A stretch of 64,000 nt of DNA from Callorhinus ursinus. Its lineage: Eukaryota > Chordata > Mammalia > Carnivora > Otariidae. The stretch lies in assembly GCF_003265705.1 (NCBI RefSeq), contig NW_020313230.1, positions 911,464-975,463 on the forward strand, in the 5' to 3' direction. This document shows positions 12,070-22,814 of the stretch, piece by piece. Position numbers and translations under genes: made by a program. Under the pieces are notes generated by a model that had not been told where the DNA came from, searched no databases, and saw nothing but the letters and a program-made list of their open reading frames with translations. The first letter of the stretch is position 1. Each line of letters begins with the position of its first letter.

Positions 12070-12205
12070 ACCTGCCCCTGACCCCTCACCTGCAGGTCAG
12101 CCCTGGGCACCCCCGCCCGCCCCTGACCCCTCACCTGCAGGTCAGCCAGCCCTGGGCACCCCCCCCGCCCCTGACCCCTCACCTGCAGGTCAGCCCTGGG
12201 CCCAC
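12070..12205. repeat. 45-48-bp tandem repeat, three copies
   Basis: The core CCCCTGACCCCTCACCTGCA starts at 12075, 12120 and 12168. The second unit carries an extra CAG-like triplet and a longer C run. Each copy has an intact CACCTG E-box. Confidence 0.85.
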
Positions 12206-12647
12206 TCTGCTCCTGGAGTTCAACTCTCTCCTGCCATCAGTTCAGACAGACCCTCGTTTGGTTTGCTCTGTTATTTATGGGCTGAAGCCCCCCCCCCCCG
12301 GGACCCCTGAAGCCCCAGGCCCAGGGTGGGTGGGTCAGTTGTGGGGGGAGGTGGACGTAGCCACAGTAAGGGCCAAAGCGGGCCACAGCCCGCAGACCAT
12401 GCCCCAGTGGGCCTGGCAGCATCCGGGAAGGAAGGGCTTCCCACCCCCAGAAGAGGAAGGGATTTGGGACCCTCAGGTGGGAGGGCGGGGCAGGCAGAGG
12501 TGGGTGGGAACAGCTGGAGGGCCTGGCCTGGGCTCCTTTCCCAGGGAGTGTCTGCTCCTGGGTGAGGGGTGGGCCCCGGCAGAGGGGAGGGGTGGCAGCC
12601 CAGAGCCCCCCCCCCCCCAAGGGCCAGGGCAGGAGACAGGCTGAGGA

Positions 12648-12775
12648 CCTGGAAAAAACGTTCTCATTGTGAGTGTAAACAGGGCTCCGCCTCTGCCAGA
12701 TGTTCCCGGAAAATGTTTAGGATCTGCGTCAACATATTGCCATCAAAGTTTTATTAATCAGAGGCATTTGTTGTC
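12648..12775. promoter_or_regulatory. Candidate conserved non-coding element
   Basis: A stretch of about 130 bp of ordinary composition flanked by strongly GC-rich DNA. It contains AAAAAACGTTCTCATTGTGA, GTTCCCGGAAAATG (STAT-like TTCCnGGAA) and CATCAAAGTTTTATTAAT (TCF/LEF-like CAAAG and homeodomain-like TTAAT). It matches no repeat I recognise. The motif readings are suggestive only. Confidence 0.35.
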
Positions 12776-13129
12776 AAGCCCCGCCTGACCCCTCTGGACA
12801 GTCCAGGAGGGGCCTGGACCTGGGGGGCTCTCCAGCCTGGCCTCGGGGTCAGCGGGAGGGCGTGCGGCAGGGCTGGGCTGCCGCTGTCCCGCCCACACTG
12901 TCCAAGGCCACAGTGACCCCAGTGACCAGAGACCCAGCAAGCACCGGGGTTCCCACACTCAGAGCAGACCCTCTCCCAGGCTGCTGCAGACTGCAGCCAC
13001 CGTTTCCAGAGGTTCTGGGCCGCACACAGCCATGACCCTTTTATGGGGTGGGAGACTCGTAAAGAACCAAAAGCCCCACTTAGGAGCTGACAGCTGGGTA
13101 GGCTCCCTGGCTAGGGAGAGGGAGGCCAG

Positions 13130-13245
13130 TGCAGGACGGACTCCTGGGGGTGGGGGTCCTGGGGGAGGAGGTCCTGGGGAGGGGGAGTCGGGAGGGGGGT
13201 CTGTAGAGGGGGGTCCTGGGGGAAGGGATTCCTGGGCGACAGTGT
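13130..13245. repeat. G-rich degenerate minisatellite
   Basis: Irregular copies of GGGGGTCCTGGGGGAGGA and shorter variants occupy about 115 bp. Minus-strand frames through it read as Pro/Ser-rich repeats (SPGPPPPG) and are not regarded as coding. Confidence 0.75.
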
Positions 13246-14479
13246 CTAGGGGCATCCTGAAGGAGCTCTAGAAACCACCCAAGCAGCCCCTCCTCCTCAG
13301 GGCTAAGCCCGTGTGCGTAGGAGCCCTCAGACCAGGAGTCCCACCAGCCCACCTGGATCCTGCCACCTCTCTGCGGCACAGCCCTCCCCAGTCCCCTGCC
13401 CCTCCCCCAGGCCTGACAGGGGTGGGCAGTTCTCAGTTCTCTCTTCTCTGGGAGGGAGAGCTGGGCTCCCAGCCGTCCTGGGAGAGCATCCCAGAGACGG
13501 TGGAGGTGAGGGGGAGGCTGGGAGCTGATGCTTAATTCCACACAGAGATACTGTCTGCTTTCGCAAGAACTACGTGTATGTACATATGTATCTTTGCTTG
13601 CTCTGGCCACGGCTGGGGAGCTGGTGGACTGTCAGAACAGTCCCCCATCCCTGCTGGGGCCACCCCAGCTGACTCGATTGCCCTCTGGGTCGGACTTGGA
13701 GGGAGGAAGCACTATGTGATCTGCTCTTGGGTTCTGTCCTGGCCCCAGCCAGGGAGTTTGGCAGCCTGGGTCTGTTTTGGGCATTAAGCTACGTGGAGAG
13801 GTGCAGCGGGCTGGAGCATGGGGCGGCTGAAGAAAGGGCTGTTTTTGTGATCAGTGGGGCCTGGGTCACTGGGGAGATGGAGCCTGAGAGGGTCCTGGGT
13901 GGGCAGGTGGGAGCCTGGCACAGCCCAGCTCCTCCACGACCCCAGCAGTGCCTGCACACTCCATCTCTGCTTTGGCTGTGGGATGGTGGGCCTGGCCTGA
14001 AGGTGGAGGGCATGAGGTTGGGCCTGGGGTTAGGGGAGTCCCTGCCCCCTCTGTCTTGAGGTCCCAAGGCCTTGGGCTGTAGTGGGTGCAGCACTTACCA
14101 TGGGCCTCTCTCTTGAAGGAGTTCTGGGACAGTCAGGGTTTGAAGACCCCCCCACACACACGGTGGTGGGGGAATTCAGGCCGCTGTGGGTGGGTGAGGG
14201 GGTGACGGGTGAGCCCCTCTGCTGCCCTCTATTTTCCCTGGGGTGGGGGGGTCTGGCTCCAGCCCTTCTGAAGGTGGGGCAGTCAGTCCCAGCGCTTAAG
14301 CACTGACTGTATACCGCACTGCTGGTGGTTTTGGGGCGGAGGAGTCTTGGTCGGAGGGAGTCTAGGGGGATTGTCTAAGCCGGCTGCCAGGTGTGCATTC
14401 CCGCAGGTTACTCACCAGCAAACGGGGAGAGGGCATTTGCCTTGGGTGCGCAGGTGCCTCTCTGGTACAGGGTCCCTCA

Positions 14480-15120
14480 GACGGAGGGCTGGTAGGGTCG
14501 TGCGCCCGCGGCAGCGCGCACTAGACCTGAGCTTTGCGCAGAGAACGTATACTACATTCACATCCGCCACCAGGCCCGCCCCCGGCCACCGTCCCAGGAG
14601 CAGGGAGCGAGCGACTACCCGGCTTGGTGGGCCTGCGAGGGGGCGGGGCGAAAGGCGGGACCTCCAAATGGGGAGTCCCACGAGAGGCGGGCGAGGGAGG
14701 CTCCCAGAGGGGAAGGGTCTCTAAAGGGGAAGGTCCCGGGAGGGGCGGGGCGAGGGGAGGGGCTCCCCGAAGCAAGTGTCCCGGTAGGGGCGGGGCGAGG
14801 GGAGGGGCTCTCCGAAGGCAGAGTCCCGGTAGGGGCGGGGCGAGGGGAGGATCCCGGGAGGGCCTGGGCGACAGGGGCGGGCTTGGGGTCCCCCGGGGAA
14901 GTGGCGAGGGCAGGGGCCGAGGCTCCCGCAGGCCTAGGGGTGTTCAGAGCTTCGGCGTAGCCACAGCACCAGGGCCAGGGGCGGGGGTCCTAGGCGGCTG
15001 CAGGCGTGCCTATGTTCTCCGAAGTGGGGACGGGGAACGGAAGTGGGGCCACGCCCGGCGCGGTCGGCCAATTCGGCCCTGAGCGGCGGCCAGGGGCTTT
15101 TCGCCTCGCAGACCCGGGGT
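14480..15120. promoter_or_regulatory. CpG-island-like segment with repeated GC boxes
   Basis: Dense CpG dinucleotides, three 45-bp direct repeats beginning GTCCCGG (14733, 14778, 14823), each with a GGGGCGGGGC Sp/KLF-type box, an ETS-like CGGAAGTGGGG near 15038 and an inverted CCAAT context (GGCCAATTCGG) near 15066. This looks like a promoter-type CpG island, but no first exon of a recognised gene lies beside it. It could serve an unannotated non-coding RNA, act as an enhancer-type island, or simply reflect local repeat expansion. Confidence 0.45.
14733..14867. repeat. 45-bp tandem repeat, three copies, GC-box bearing
   Basis: Unit starts at 14733, 14778 and 14823. The invariant core is AGGGGCGGGGCGAGGGGAGG. 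Flanking parts diverge, so this is a short and fairly old array. Confidence 0.85.
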
Positions 15121-16639
15121 CCTTGCAGACTCTGGGAGAGAAGGGGCTTGCCTTGGTGGGATCCCAGGCAGGCAGCACAACACAGGGGGCACACTGGAGT
15201 CTTGGGGGGGCGGCTGGCGCGGGCTGTGTGGCCCTCCTGTTCCCTCTCCCCCTCTGTTCCCCACCAGGGGTAACATCCTGGCCCGGATGCGCACTGGGCA
15301 GGCAGGGAGGGGGCGGTGCCTCCCCATGAGGTTTGGCTGCGCACAGCTTTCTCTGAGCAGGTGCAGCCGACTCGAGGGACCATGTCATTACTTAGTTTGG
15401 GCGCCTAGGGGCCAGCTGGGTCTTGATTGGGGGTGGGGACTGTCTGGCATCTGGGAGCATTTGGGGGCCAGAGAGTATCACTTCTGTTGAGCTCCGAGAC
15501 CTTCTGAGGAGTGGGACCCCATGGACGCCACTGTGTGAGGTGCAGAACCTGGTGGGGAGCAAGGGGGTCAGCAGGTGCCTCCACCTGGGCTTCCGACAAC
15601 GAGGTGCCCTCCACGCGTCCCCACCAAAGGCATGGTCACCTGAGGCTGGGAGAGGCGGATCAGTCAGCCTGGGCCACAGGAGGTGGGGCTGGAGGGGAGC
15701 TGGCCCGTCAGACGATGGGTGTCCACTGCCGGAGAGACAGAGGGCTGAACTGATGGACAGACGGAGCAGCAGGGCACAGCTCTTTCCAGGCCGCCAGCCG
15801 CCCTTGCACGCCCAGCTGTCTGTCCTCCTCTGCCTGGAGCAGCGTATCCCTGCTGAGCGGCCATCCTTGGCAAGGCTGGGGTGGGCATGACTCCTTCTCT
15901 CGCAGACTGTCCTGGGGCTGAGGCCTCCACCCTGTCGGGGACCCCAGTCTGGGTGGGTCTCAGACCTGGGCGCAGAAGCCCGCATGACGGCAACCTCATG
16001 CCAGAAGCGTGGGGCCGGTGGTCTCCCAGGGTTTGTGTCCCTCTGCCCAGTGGGGACTTGGGAGTGCACTTGGGCCTCAGTCCTGCACCCCCTGCACCCC
16101 CTGCTGGCACAGGACTGCTTTGCGGAGCCCCATCCCTGCAGCGGGACGCCCGTTTTGCTCTTGCCCCCTGTGTGGTCACTGAACACAGTGTGTAAACTAC
16201 ATGTCTGGTTGCAACTGGACAAGCTCCCACCACGCCGAGGCGGCCCACCCCCCTGCCCGTTGTGGCGCTCCTTGCCTGGCCCAAGACCCAGCACTCCCCC
16301 AGCAGTGCCTCTGGCAGGTGGGCAGGGCAGACCAGAAGTGCCCCTCCACGATGTGACCAGGGCGCTTGGCCTGCTCAGTGTCCTGGCAGGACTAAGGGCT
16401 TTATCTGGTCCCCTGGCTTGCCCAACTCCACGGGGGCTCACATCCTAGGTTTGGACCGCCCTGAGGAGCAGGGGTGTCCTGGCTTCTCCATTAGGACCAA
16501 AGAGGCCTGGAGGGACCTGTGAGGCTCCACTGAGACCCAGCCCAACCCCCACCCATGCTGCCCCAGGGGCTCCCACCTCTGGCCTTCCCATCCTTGTCCC
16601 TCTCCTGGTCCCCCAAGACGGGGCCTGCTTGGGTCAATC
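15121..16639. other. GC-rich non-coding interval
   Basis: No exon, RNA gene or interspersed repeat was recognised with confidence. Open frames on both strands have the Pro/Arg/Gly/Ala composition typical of stop-poor GC-rich DNA. Confidence 0.5.
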
Positions 16640-16872
16640 CGCCCCTCCTTCTGTTCCCCACTCCCCCTTCTCTCCCTGCCCACCCTCTCCCTCCTCCCTT
16701 CTTCTCCCAAGGCCCGCTCCTCCCCTTCTCACCCACCTGCCCCCTTCCGTCCCTGGCCCTCCTCCGCTGCTCCCTCCTTCCCTTTGCCTCCTTCTCCTTC
16801 AGATTGCTCTTCTCCCTCCTCCCCTTCCCCCTCCTCTCCCCATCCCCCTGCCCCTCCTTCTGCTCCACTCCA
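16640..16872 (+). repeat. Polypyrimidine-rich tract
   Basis: Over 200 bp strongly biased to C and T on the plus strand (CTCCCTCCTCCCTTCTTCTC-like), with scattered purines. Such a tract may adopt triplex-type structures. The frames through it are low-complexity Leu/Pro/Ser or Glu/Gly/Lys and are not genes. Confidence 0.8.
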
Positions 16873-16904
16873 GGATATTCTTGGGAGCTTGCAGGGTTTG
16901 GGAC

Positions 16905-17165
16905 AGAGTCCCTCACTATCACACGGGCCCACACCTACCTTAACCTTACCGCACAAATTACACGTGAGCAACACAGATGCCTGTTGCTGAGACTGGGACA
17001 CATCCCAGAACCCCCAGGCCCTCATATCCCTCGGAACTGGGGACAAATCAGCTTCTCAGAGGCATTGGTTATTTGAAAACGTCCAGGAAAAGAAGGTGTT
17101 TGTCCGCGTTTCAATGCCACATGACCTTCCTCTGCTTCATGACCCTCTATTTGTCTCCCTGCTGG
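16905..17165. promoter_or_regulatory. Candidate conserved non-coding element
   Basis: About 260 bp of balanced composition between a pyrimidine tract and a CpG-rich segment. It includes ACCTTAACCTTACCGCACAAATTACACGTGA-type sequence, GGTTATTTGAAAACG and CATGACCTTCCTCTGC. No repeat family was recognised. Its position next to CpG-rich DNA suggests a promoter-proximal element, but this is inference. Confidence 0.3.
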
Positions 17166-17169
17166 ACCC

Positions 17170-17640
17170 GCCCAGGGAACTCACCCTGGAACACCGACCC
17201 GCCCGCCCGCCTCCACCTGCTGATTCCGGGCCCGCGGGGCCCGCCGCGCTCCCCGCCCCAGTGAGACCCCTCCCCCACCGAGGGTGAGCCCCGCCCCAGT
17301 CTGGCCACACCCCCACCGAAAGTCAGCCCCGCCCCGCCTCGCGGAGCGTCCCCCTACCCGGGCCCGGGCGGGCGCGTTCACTGCAGACTGCCTAGGAGCC
17401 GCAGAGGGTAGTGAGGGTGATGCGGCAGGTGGTAGGTGTGGCGGCCCAGGTACTGCAGGCGGACCTGCCAGAGCCACCTGCCCAGAGGCGCGCGTCCTGG
17501 CCCTGGATGACCCTGCCTTGCGTCTGAGGGGCTTGTCTGATGCTCCGGGCAGGGGTGGGGGGCGGCGTCCTCACCAGCCTGCAGCGCTGATGACCGTACA
17601 GCTTATAAAAAGACCTCAGCCGCCGTGCCCGTCTTCAGAA
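17170..17640. promoter_or_regulatory. CpG-rich segment ending in a TATA-like box
   Basis: CpG-dense sequence (for example CCGGGCCCGCGGGGCCCGCC at 17227-17246) is followed by a consensus-like TATAAAA at 17604-17610 on the plus strand, within GC-rich flanks. A transcript starting near 17635 on the plus strand is conceivable. The sequence that follows shows no recognisable coding exon and soon enters SINE and AT-rich DNA. Confidence 0.35.
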
Positions 17641-18121
17641 GGCTGTGCGCTCCCGTCCTCCCTGGGGTGGGGGACGCAGGCTGAGCCCGCGGCAAGGTGA
17701 ACAGGCTGTCCCAGGTCCTCTCGCTCCTCCTGTGGAGCCGGTGGAGCCTGCAGCCCGGCGGGTCCTAGGCTGTGTGTGTGCGGAGGATGGACTGGCCATG
17801 GCCCAGCGAGGCCTCCCCCCGGGCTCAGTACCCATCTCCGCTGTGCGTCCGCCCTCCCCCATGTTCCCGTGACCAGAAGGCTTTCTTTGGGCCAGTCCTT
17901 GCCTGATGCGTCTTTCCCCGTGTGCTTGCTCTCGACATCCCGGCCCGCCGCATCCAGCTGGGGGCTGTGGCTTTTTATGAAACGTGGCCCCACACTGTCT
18001 CTTCGCTGGTCAGCAGCCCCCGTGCTTACAGTGATTATGGATTTGCTTGGACTTGTTCCTTTCGTTTTACACTTTGATTCCACTTTTACCCATTTTCCTC
18101 TTATCTACTTTCTTGCCTTGC
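17641..18121. other. Non-coding transition from GC-rich to AT-rich DNA
   Basis: No gene or known repeat was recognised. Base composition shifts from GC-rich to AT-rich across about 17.9-18.1 kb, which marks the left edge of the L1-dense core of the window. Confidence 0.5.
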
Positions 18122-18129
18122 TTTTTATT

Positions 18130-18160
<31 letters not shown>

Positions 18161-18335
18161 TTTTGAGAGAGAGAATGAGAGAGAGAGAGAGAGCACATAA
18201 GAGGGGGGAGGGTCAGAGGGAGAAGCAGACTCCCCGCCAAGCAGGGAGCCCGATGCGGGACTCGATCCCGCGACTCCAGGATCATGACCTGAGCCGAAGG
18301 CAGTCGCTTAACCAACTGAGCCACCCAGGCGCCCC
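18122..18335 (-). mobile_element. CAN-SINE (tRNA-derived), full length
   Basis: Reading the minus strand, the element starts GGGGCGCCTGGGTGGCTCAG, carries tRNA-type A and B boxes, then a CT-rich region and a (TAAA)n tail, which is seen on the plus strand as TTTATTTATTTA at 18125-18163. This head is diagnostic of carnivoran SINEs. Confidence 0.95.
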
Positions 18336-18440
18336 TATTTATTTATTTTTAAAGATCGTGTTTTTCAGGAATGTGGGGCTGAAACTCACAACCCCAAGAT
18401 CAAGAGTCCCACGCTCTTCTGACTGAACCCGCCTGGCCGT
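18336..18440 (-). mobile_element. Older tRNA-type carnivoran SINE fragment
   Basis: The plus strand reads AAACTCACAACCCCAAGATC followed by AAGAGTCCCACGCTCTTCTG, the reverse complement of the short older CAN-SINE subfamily head. It is more diverged than its neighbour and abuts it directly. Confidence 0.8.
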
Positions 18441-18935
18441 GGCCTTGCCTTTTAAATGGCAATTTTGTTTTAATATTCTTCCCTCCCTTACTGATTGCCC
18501 CCCCCCCCCCCCACGCTTTGAGTTTTTACCTGAGGGTTCTATCTGTGCAGTGCTGGCGCTCGAGCTGTGGCCTGCCTGTTTCACAAAGACCTAGGTAGCA
18601 CCTGACCAGTCCCAAGGCAAGAAAAGCCCAGGAGAAAGGTGGAGCTCCCATCACCGCATTTTAAGCTGACGTTCACTGCCAGGTCAGACACTGGACAGTG
18701 TCCGTTTGCAGTCATGCACACGTGCTGTTCTGCTGTTCATCTTCCTTCTCACACGCTGGCCTATCCCTCCAGGGTTATGTTCCCTCCAGAGCCCTTATGT
18801 GACGGAGGGCTCTGGTGTTAGGTCCCCCTGTTTTTGTTCATCTTGAAAGGGTTTTATTTTGCCTTCGTCCTGGAGGAGCAGATGTGTTCCATACACAACT
18901 ATAGGCTGGCGTGTTTTCTCTCACAACGTCACGGC
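18441..18935. other. Non-coding, no recognised feature
   Basis: Contains a run of about 17 C at 18499-18515. No exon or repeat family was recognised. Confidence 0.45.
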
Positions 18936-19345
18936 TATTCTAGTGCATCGAGGGTTTATTGCTGCAGAACAGATGAAGCTAATACTCAGTGACTCAACAC
19001 AGTTATTTTCTGCCATTTCTGTGGATCGGCAATTGGGGTGTGGGGCCCTGGTCTGTTTTGCCTCTGGCTCTATCAAGGAGGTTGCAGTTGGATGTGGGCT
19101 GGCTTCAGCGTCTGGGGGCTTGAGCATCCTGCAGACCTGCTTCCAGGGTGACCCACTCCCTTGGCTGTTGGCTGGAGGCCTAGTGTCTCTCCACGAAGAC
19201 CCCTCCAGGGCTTGACTGAGTGCTCTCCTCTGGAGGTGGTGGCTTTCTCCAGAACCTGCCCCCCAGCCTGGATGCTGCTCTACCTCCAGCCTCCAAGTCA
19301 CATGTCACCACTTCCCCACACGGGGCCCACTACCCAGGGAGGGGC
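18936..19345 (+). repeat. Ancient interspersed repeat
   Basis: The opening GTTTATTGCTGCAGAACAGA, then CTGTGGATCGGCAATTGGGG and a GGCTGTTGGCTGGAGG region, match the layout of an old mammalian repeat whose copies begin with a 'gctgtgtaacaaa...ttattatctca...tctgtgggtcag' pattern. I cannot name the subfamily with confidence. A possible second relic lies at about 48570-48725. Confidence 0.5.
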
Positions 19346-19545
19346 CACACAAAGGAACAGGTGAGGTGCCTCTGGGAGGTGACGCCAACAGCACCATCGT
19401 AGAGTAGAGGTCTACATGGCTCTCCTTTACTGCAGATTTCTCCTCTCTCTCTGGGTTCCTGCAAGATAGCCTCTTTGTTGTTGAGGTTCCTCAGCTGCCT
19501 TGTAGTGTGTCTAGGTGTGCTTCTTGCATCTGTAGATTTACATTT

Positions 19546-20840
19546 TTCTTCTCCGTTTTTTGGCAGTATAATTAACACACAGTGTTACGTTAGTTTCAGG
19601 TGGGCAGTACAGTGATTCAACACTTCCACACATCACCCAGGACTCATCACGACAAGTGCCCTCCTCAATCCCCATCCCGTGTTCCCCCAACTCCCCACCC
19701 ACCTCCCTCTGGTCTCCATTAGTGTGTTCTCTGTAGTTAACAGTCTTTCTTTGTTTGCCTCTCTGTTTCATTCTTTTTTTCTGTTTGCTTGTTTGTTTTG
19801 TTTCTTAAATTCTACATATGAGTGAAATCATAAGGTATTTGTCTTTCTCTGACTGACTTATTTCACTTAGCATAATACCGTCTTGTTCTATCCGTGTCAA
19901 TGCAAATGGTAAGATTTCATTAATTTTATGGCTGAGTAGTATTCCATTGTATATACACAACATCTTCTTTATCCATTCATCTGTTGATGGACATCTGGGC
20001 TGTTTCCACAGTTTGGCTATTGTTGGTAATGCTGCTATAAACATTGGGGGGCAGGTGCCCCTTCGGATCACTACGTTTGTATCTTTGGGCTAAATACACG
20101 GTAGTGCAATTGCGAGTCGTAGGGTAGTTCAATATTTAACCTCTTGAGGGACCTCCATACTGTTTTCCAGTATGGAAAACAGAGTGGCTGCCCTGGCTTG
20201 CATTCCCTCCAACAGTGCAAGGTTCCCCTTTCTCCACATGCTCACCAACACCCGTTGTTTCCTGTGCTGTTAATTTTAGCCATTCTGACAGGTGTGGGGT
20301 GGTATCTCATTGTGGTTTTGGTTTGTATCCCTGATGATGAATGATGCTGAGCATATTTTCATGTCTGTTGGCCATCTATGTCTTCTTTGGAAAAATGTCT
20401 TCTGCCGATTTTTTAATTGGATTATTCATCTTTTGGGTGTTGGATTGTATAAGTTCTTTATATGTTTTGGATACTTACCCTTTTGCTGTGAAGAAACTTA
20501 TCCTAATGAAGTCCCAATAGCTCATTTTTGCTTTTGTTTCCCTTACCTTTGGAGACATGTCTAGCAAGAGGTTGCTGTGGCCGATGTCAAAGAAGTTGCT
20601 GCCTGTGTTCTCCTCTAGGAGTCTCATGGATTCCTGTCTCACATTGAGGTCTTTCATCCATTTTGAATTTATCTTTGTGTATGGTGTAAGAGAATGGTCA
20701 AGTTTCAGTCTTCTGCATGTGGCTGTCCAATTTTCCTAGCACCATTTGTTGAAAAGACCTTTTTTCCTGTTAGATATTCTTTCCTGCTTTGTCATAGATT
20801 AATTGACCATAGAATTTTGGGTTTATTTCTATGGATTTAC
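19546..20840 (-). mobile_element. L1 LINE 3' end, 5'-truncated
   Basis: The minus strand encodes the C-terminal part of an L1 ORF2 (PCPSTDEWIKK-like and LSEISQSEKDKY motifs near 19850-20000), followed at lower coordinates by a carnivoran L1 3' untranslated region ending near 19546. The frames are broken by stops and shifts, so this is a dead, 5'-truncated copy. Confidence 0.9.
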
Positions 20841-21280
20841 ATTTTTCACCAGGTCTGGAAAATTCTCTTTATATATAATTCTCTTAATGGATATGGCCAT
20901 TCCTAAATAAATGCTCACCACTTTCTTCTTCAGAGTTTCTGGAAAGACACAGATCGGACACTATGACCTTGTGTCTCTCAGTGTCTCATATTCTCCATCC
21001 TCTCTGCGGCAATCTGGACAAGTTCACTGGGCATGCCTTCCACTTCACTACCTCTCTCTTCAACTATGTCTAATGTGCTGCTGAGCCCATTCACGTGTTT
21101 TTAAATTTTTTTCAGTGATTACATTTTACGTTTTTAGAAATTATGTTAAAAAGTCTGTTAATTCCCGAAGGTTTGCTTTTGTATGTTAGCTGTGTAATTG
21201 TACTGTTCACTCTTCATTTCAAAAAAATTCCATTTGAAAAATAACAGTGTTACAGAAATTTAAAAAAAAGATTGTGCAGC
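20841..21280 (-). mobile_element. Degenerate L1-like fragment
   Basis: AT-rich sequence with patches resembling the minus-strand complement of old mammalian L1 (for example the region around 21080-21160). Too diverged to place precisely. Confidence 0.4.
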
Positions 21281-21564
21281 TGAAAGTTGTCATAAAGGAA
21301 TTGCTTTTATGGTGGGAACTCCACCCAGATCAAGAATAAAAGTTGATTGGTACACCAGCAGCATCCTGATAATTCCCTCTTTCCTCCTTAAGACTTCCTC
21401 CAGGCAACCACTGTCCTGGCTTTTTAGAATCAATTTCCTTGCTTTTCTTTAAACCTGTACTCCTGTACACCAGAGCTCAGTCTTGCGTGCAACTGCATAG
21501 TATATGTTCTGCTGTATTCAGCTTTTTTTTTCTCAATAATAGAGTTGTGAGGTTGCTGCGTAGT

Positions 21565-21742
21565 GTTTTTTTTTTTTTAAGATTTTATTTATTTCTTTTT
21601 CAGAGAGAGAGGGCACAAGCAGGGAGAAGGGGACACTGAGAGGGAGAAGCAGGCTTCCCGCTGAGCAGGGAGCCCAATGCCAGGACTTGATCCCAGGTCC
21701 CTGGGACCATGTCTTGAGCTGAAGGCAGACGCTTAGCCAACT
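21565..21742 (-). mobile_element. CAN-SINE inside old L1
   Basis: Poly-T tail (TTTTTTTTTTAAGATTTTAT) at the left and a diverged tRNA head (GAGCTGAAGGCAGACGCTTA) at the right, in minus orientation. The right terminus lacks the last part of the head. Confidence 0.9.
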
Positions 21743-21813
21743 GCTGCATACTGTTGCTTGTCGTGGCCTTTTCGTTGCTACATAGTATTCCATTGTATGA
21801 ATCTACCACTATT

Positions 21814-21990
21814 CTTTTTAAAGATTTTTTAAAAATTTATTTGAGAGAGAGCACGAGTGGGGTGAGGGGCAGAAGGAGAACCAGACTCCCTGCTGAGCAG
21901 GGAGCCCTCTGCAGGGCTCAATCCCTGGACTCCAGAATCATGACCTGAGCTGAAGGCAGATGATTAACTGACTGAGCCACCCAGGCGCCC
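21814..21990 (-). mobile_element. CAN-SINE with 16-bp target-site duplication
   Basis: Minus-orientation CAN-SINE flanked by perfect copies of TGAATCTACCACTATT at 21798-21813 and 21991-22006, direct evidence of L1-mediated insertion into the surrounding older L1. Confidence 0.95.
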
Positions 21991-22600
21991 TGAATCTACC
22001 ACTATTTTTAAAGGCCTTCTTCTCTTGCTGGTTATTTGGTTTTTCCCATGTTTGGAAAAATTGGGAATATAACGAGGCTACGAGCATACCTTCTTCGTAT
22101 TTCTCAGTGTACATGTGCATGCATTTCTTTTTGGTGTATACCTAAATATGGATTGCTAGGTCAAAGGATGAAAACATATTTAACTTGAGTAGGTAATGCC
22201 AAACCAGTTGAATCAATTTAAACTTTCCCTAGCAGTGTATGAGAATTCTAGTTGTTCTATATGGTCAGGTTTTATTTTGTTTTTAGAATGTTAGGTATTG
22301 TGGTGGGTATGTCCTTGCATCTCATTATAGTTTTAATTTGCCTTTCCCTGATAAGTAATGATGTTGGCCATTGGGATAACCTCTTTTATAAGGTGTCCAT
22401 TTAAGTCTCTTATCTTTGGGTTGGGTTGGATTGTCAGTCTTTTCTCAATTTTTGGAATTCCTTATATTTGTCAGTTTTACGAGTTACAAATAATTTTTTC
22501 TAAAACCCAGTGGCTTTTCCCTATCTTATTAATGTCTTCTGATGAGCAGAAAGTTATAATTATGTCAAAAGTTTCCTATTTTCCCTCATAGCTAATGGTT

Positions 22601-22814
22601 TTTATGTGTGCATACACCTCTTTAGGAATTATTTGCCTACAACCAGGTTATGAAAATATTTTACATTATCTTCCAGAGGCTTTGTTTTGTTTTTCACAGT
22701 TGGGTGTCTGTGCACCTGGAGCTGGCAAGGTGGGAGCTATGATTTGAGCTTCTCACTGTTCAGGCGGTAATGGAAAGCGGGATGTTTTTCCATTTATTTG
22801 GGTCTTTTAATTTT
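22601..22814. other. AT-rich non-coding spacer
   Basis: No gene or clear repeat was recognised between two L1 segments. Confidence 0.4.

Larger units (their letters stand above)
8191..14479. other. GC-rich non-coding interval
   Basis: No supportable exon on either strand. It contains simple repeats (11573-11600, 12075-12205, 13130-13245), a short GGGGTT run (10843-10866) and two AT-richer islands (8600-8770, 12648-12775), listed separately. No SINE or L1 copy was recognised here, in contrast with the interval to the right of 17.9 kb. Confidence 0.55.
21281..22600 (-). mobile_element. Old L1 3' portion interrupted by two SINEs
   Basis: The plus strand shows the reverse complement of an old L1 ORF2 end and 3' UTR: AGGCAACCACTGTCCTGGCT near 21403, ACATAGTATTCCATTGTATG near 21780, and GGATTGCTAGGTCAAAGGAT near 22150. 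CAN-SINEs at 21565-21742 and 21814-21990 interrupt it. Confidence 0.8.

Noticed and set aside
1..17900. WNT9A exons expected from human synteny
   Set aside because: No WNT-type cysteine-rich coding sequence could be found in the left flank, so the gene is presumed to lie outside the window.
18122..18335. tRNA gene
   Set aside because: The A and B boxes belong to a CAN-SINE head. No complete cloverleaf or anticodon arm free of SINE sequence is present, and the same applies to the other SINE copies.
19805..20071. Small host gene on the minus strand
   Set aside because: The peptide is the L1 ORF2 C-terminus, as are those at 23098-23439 (minus) and 45707-46027 and 51671-51982 (plus).
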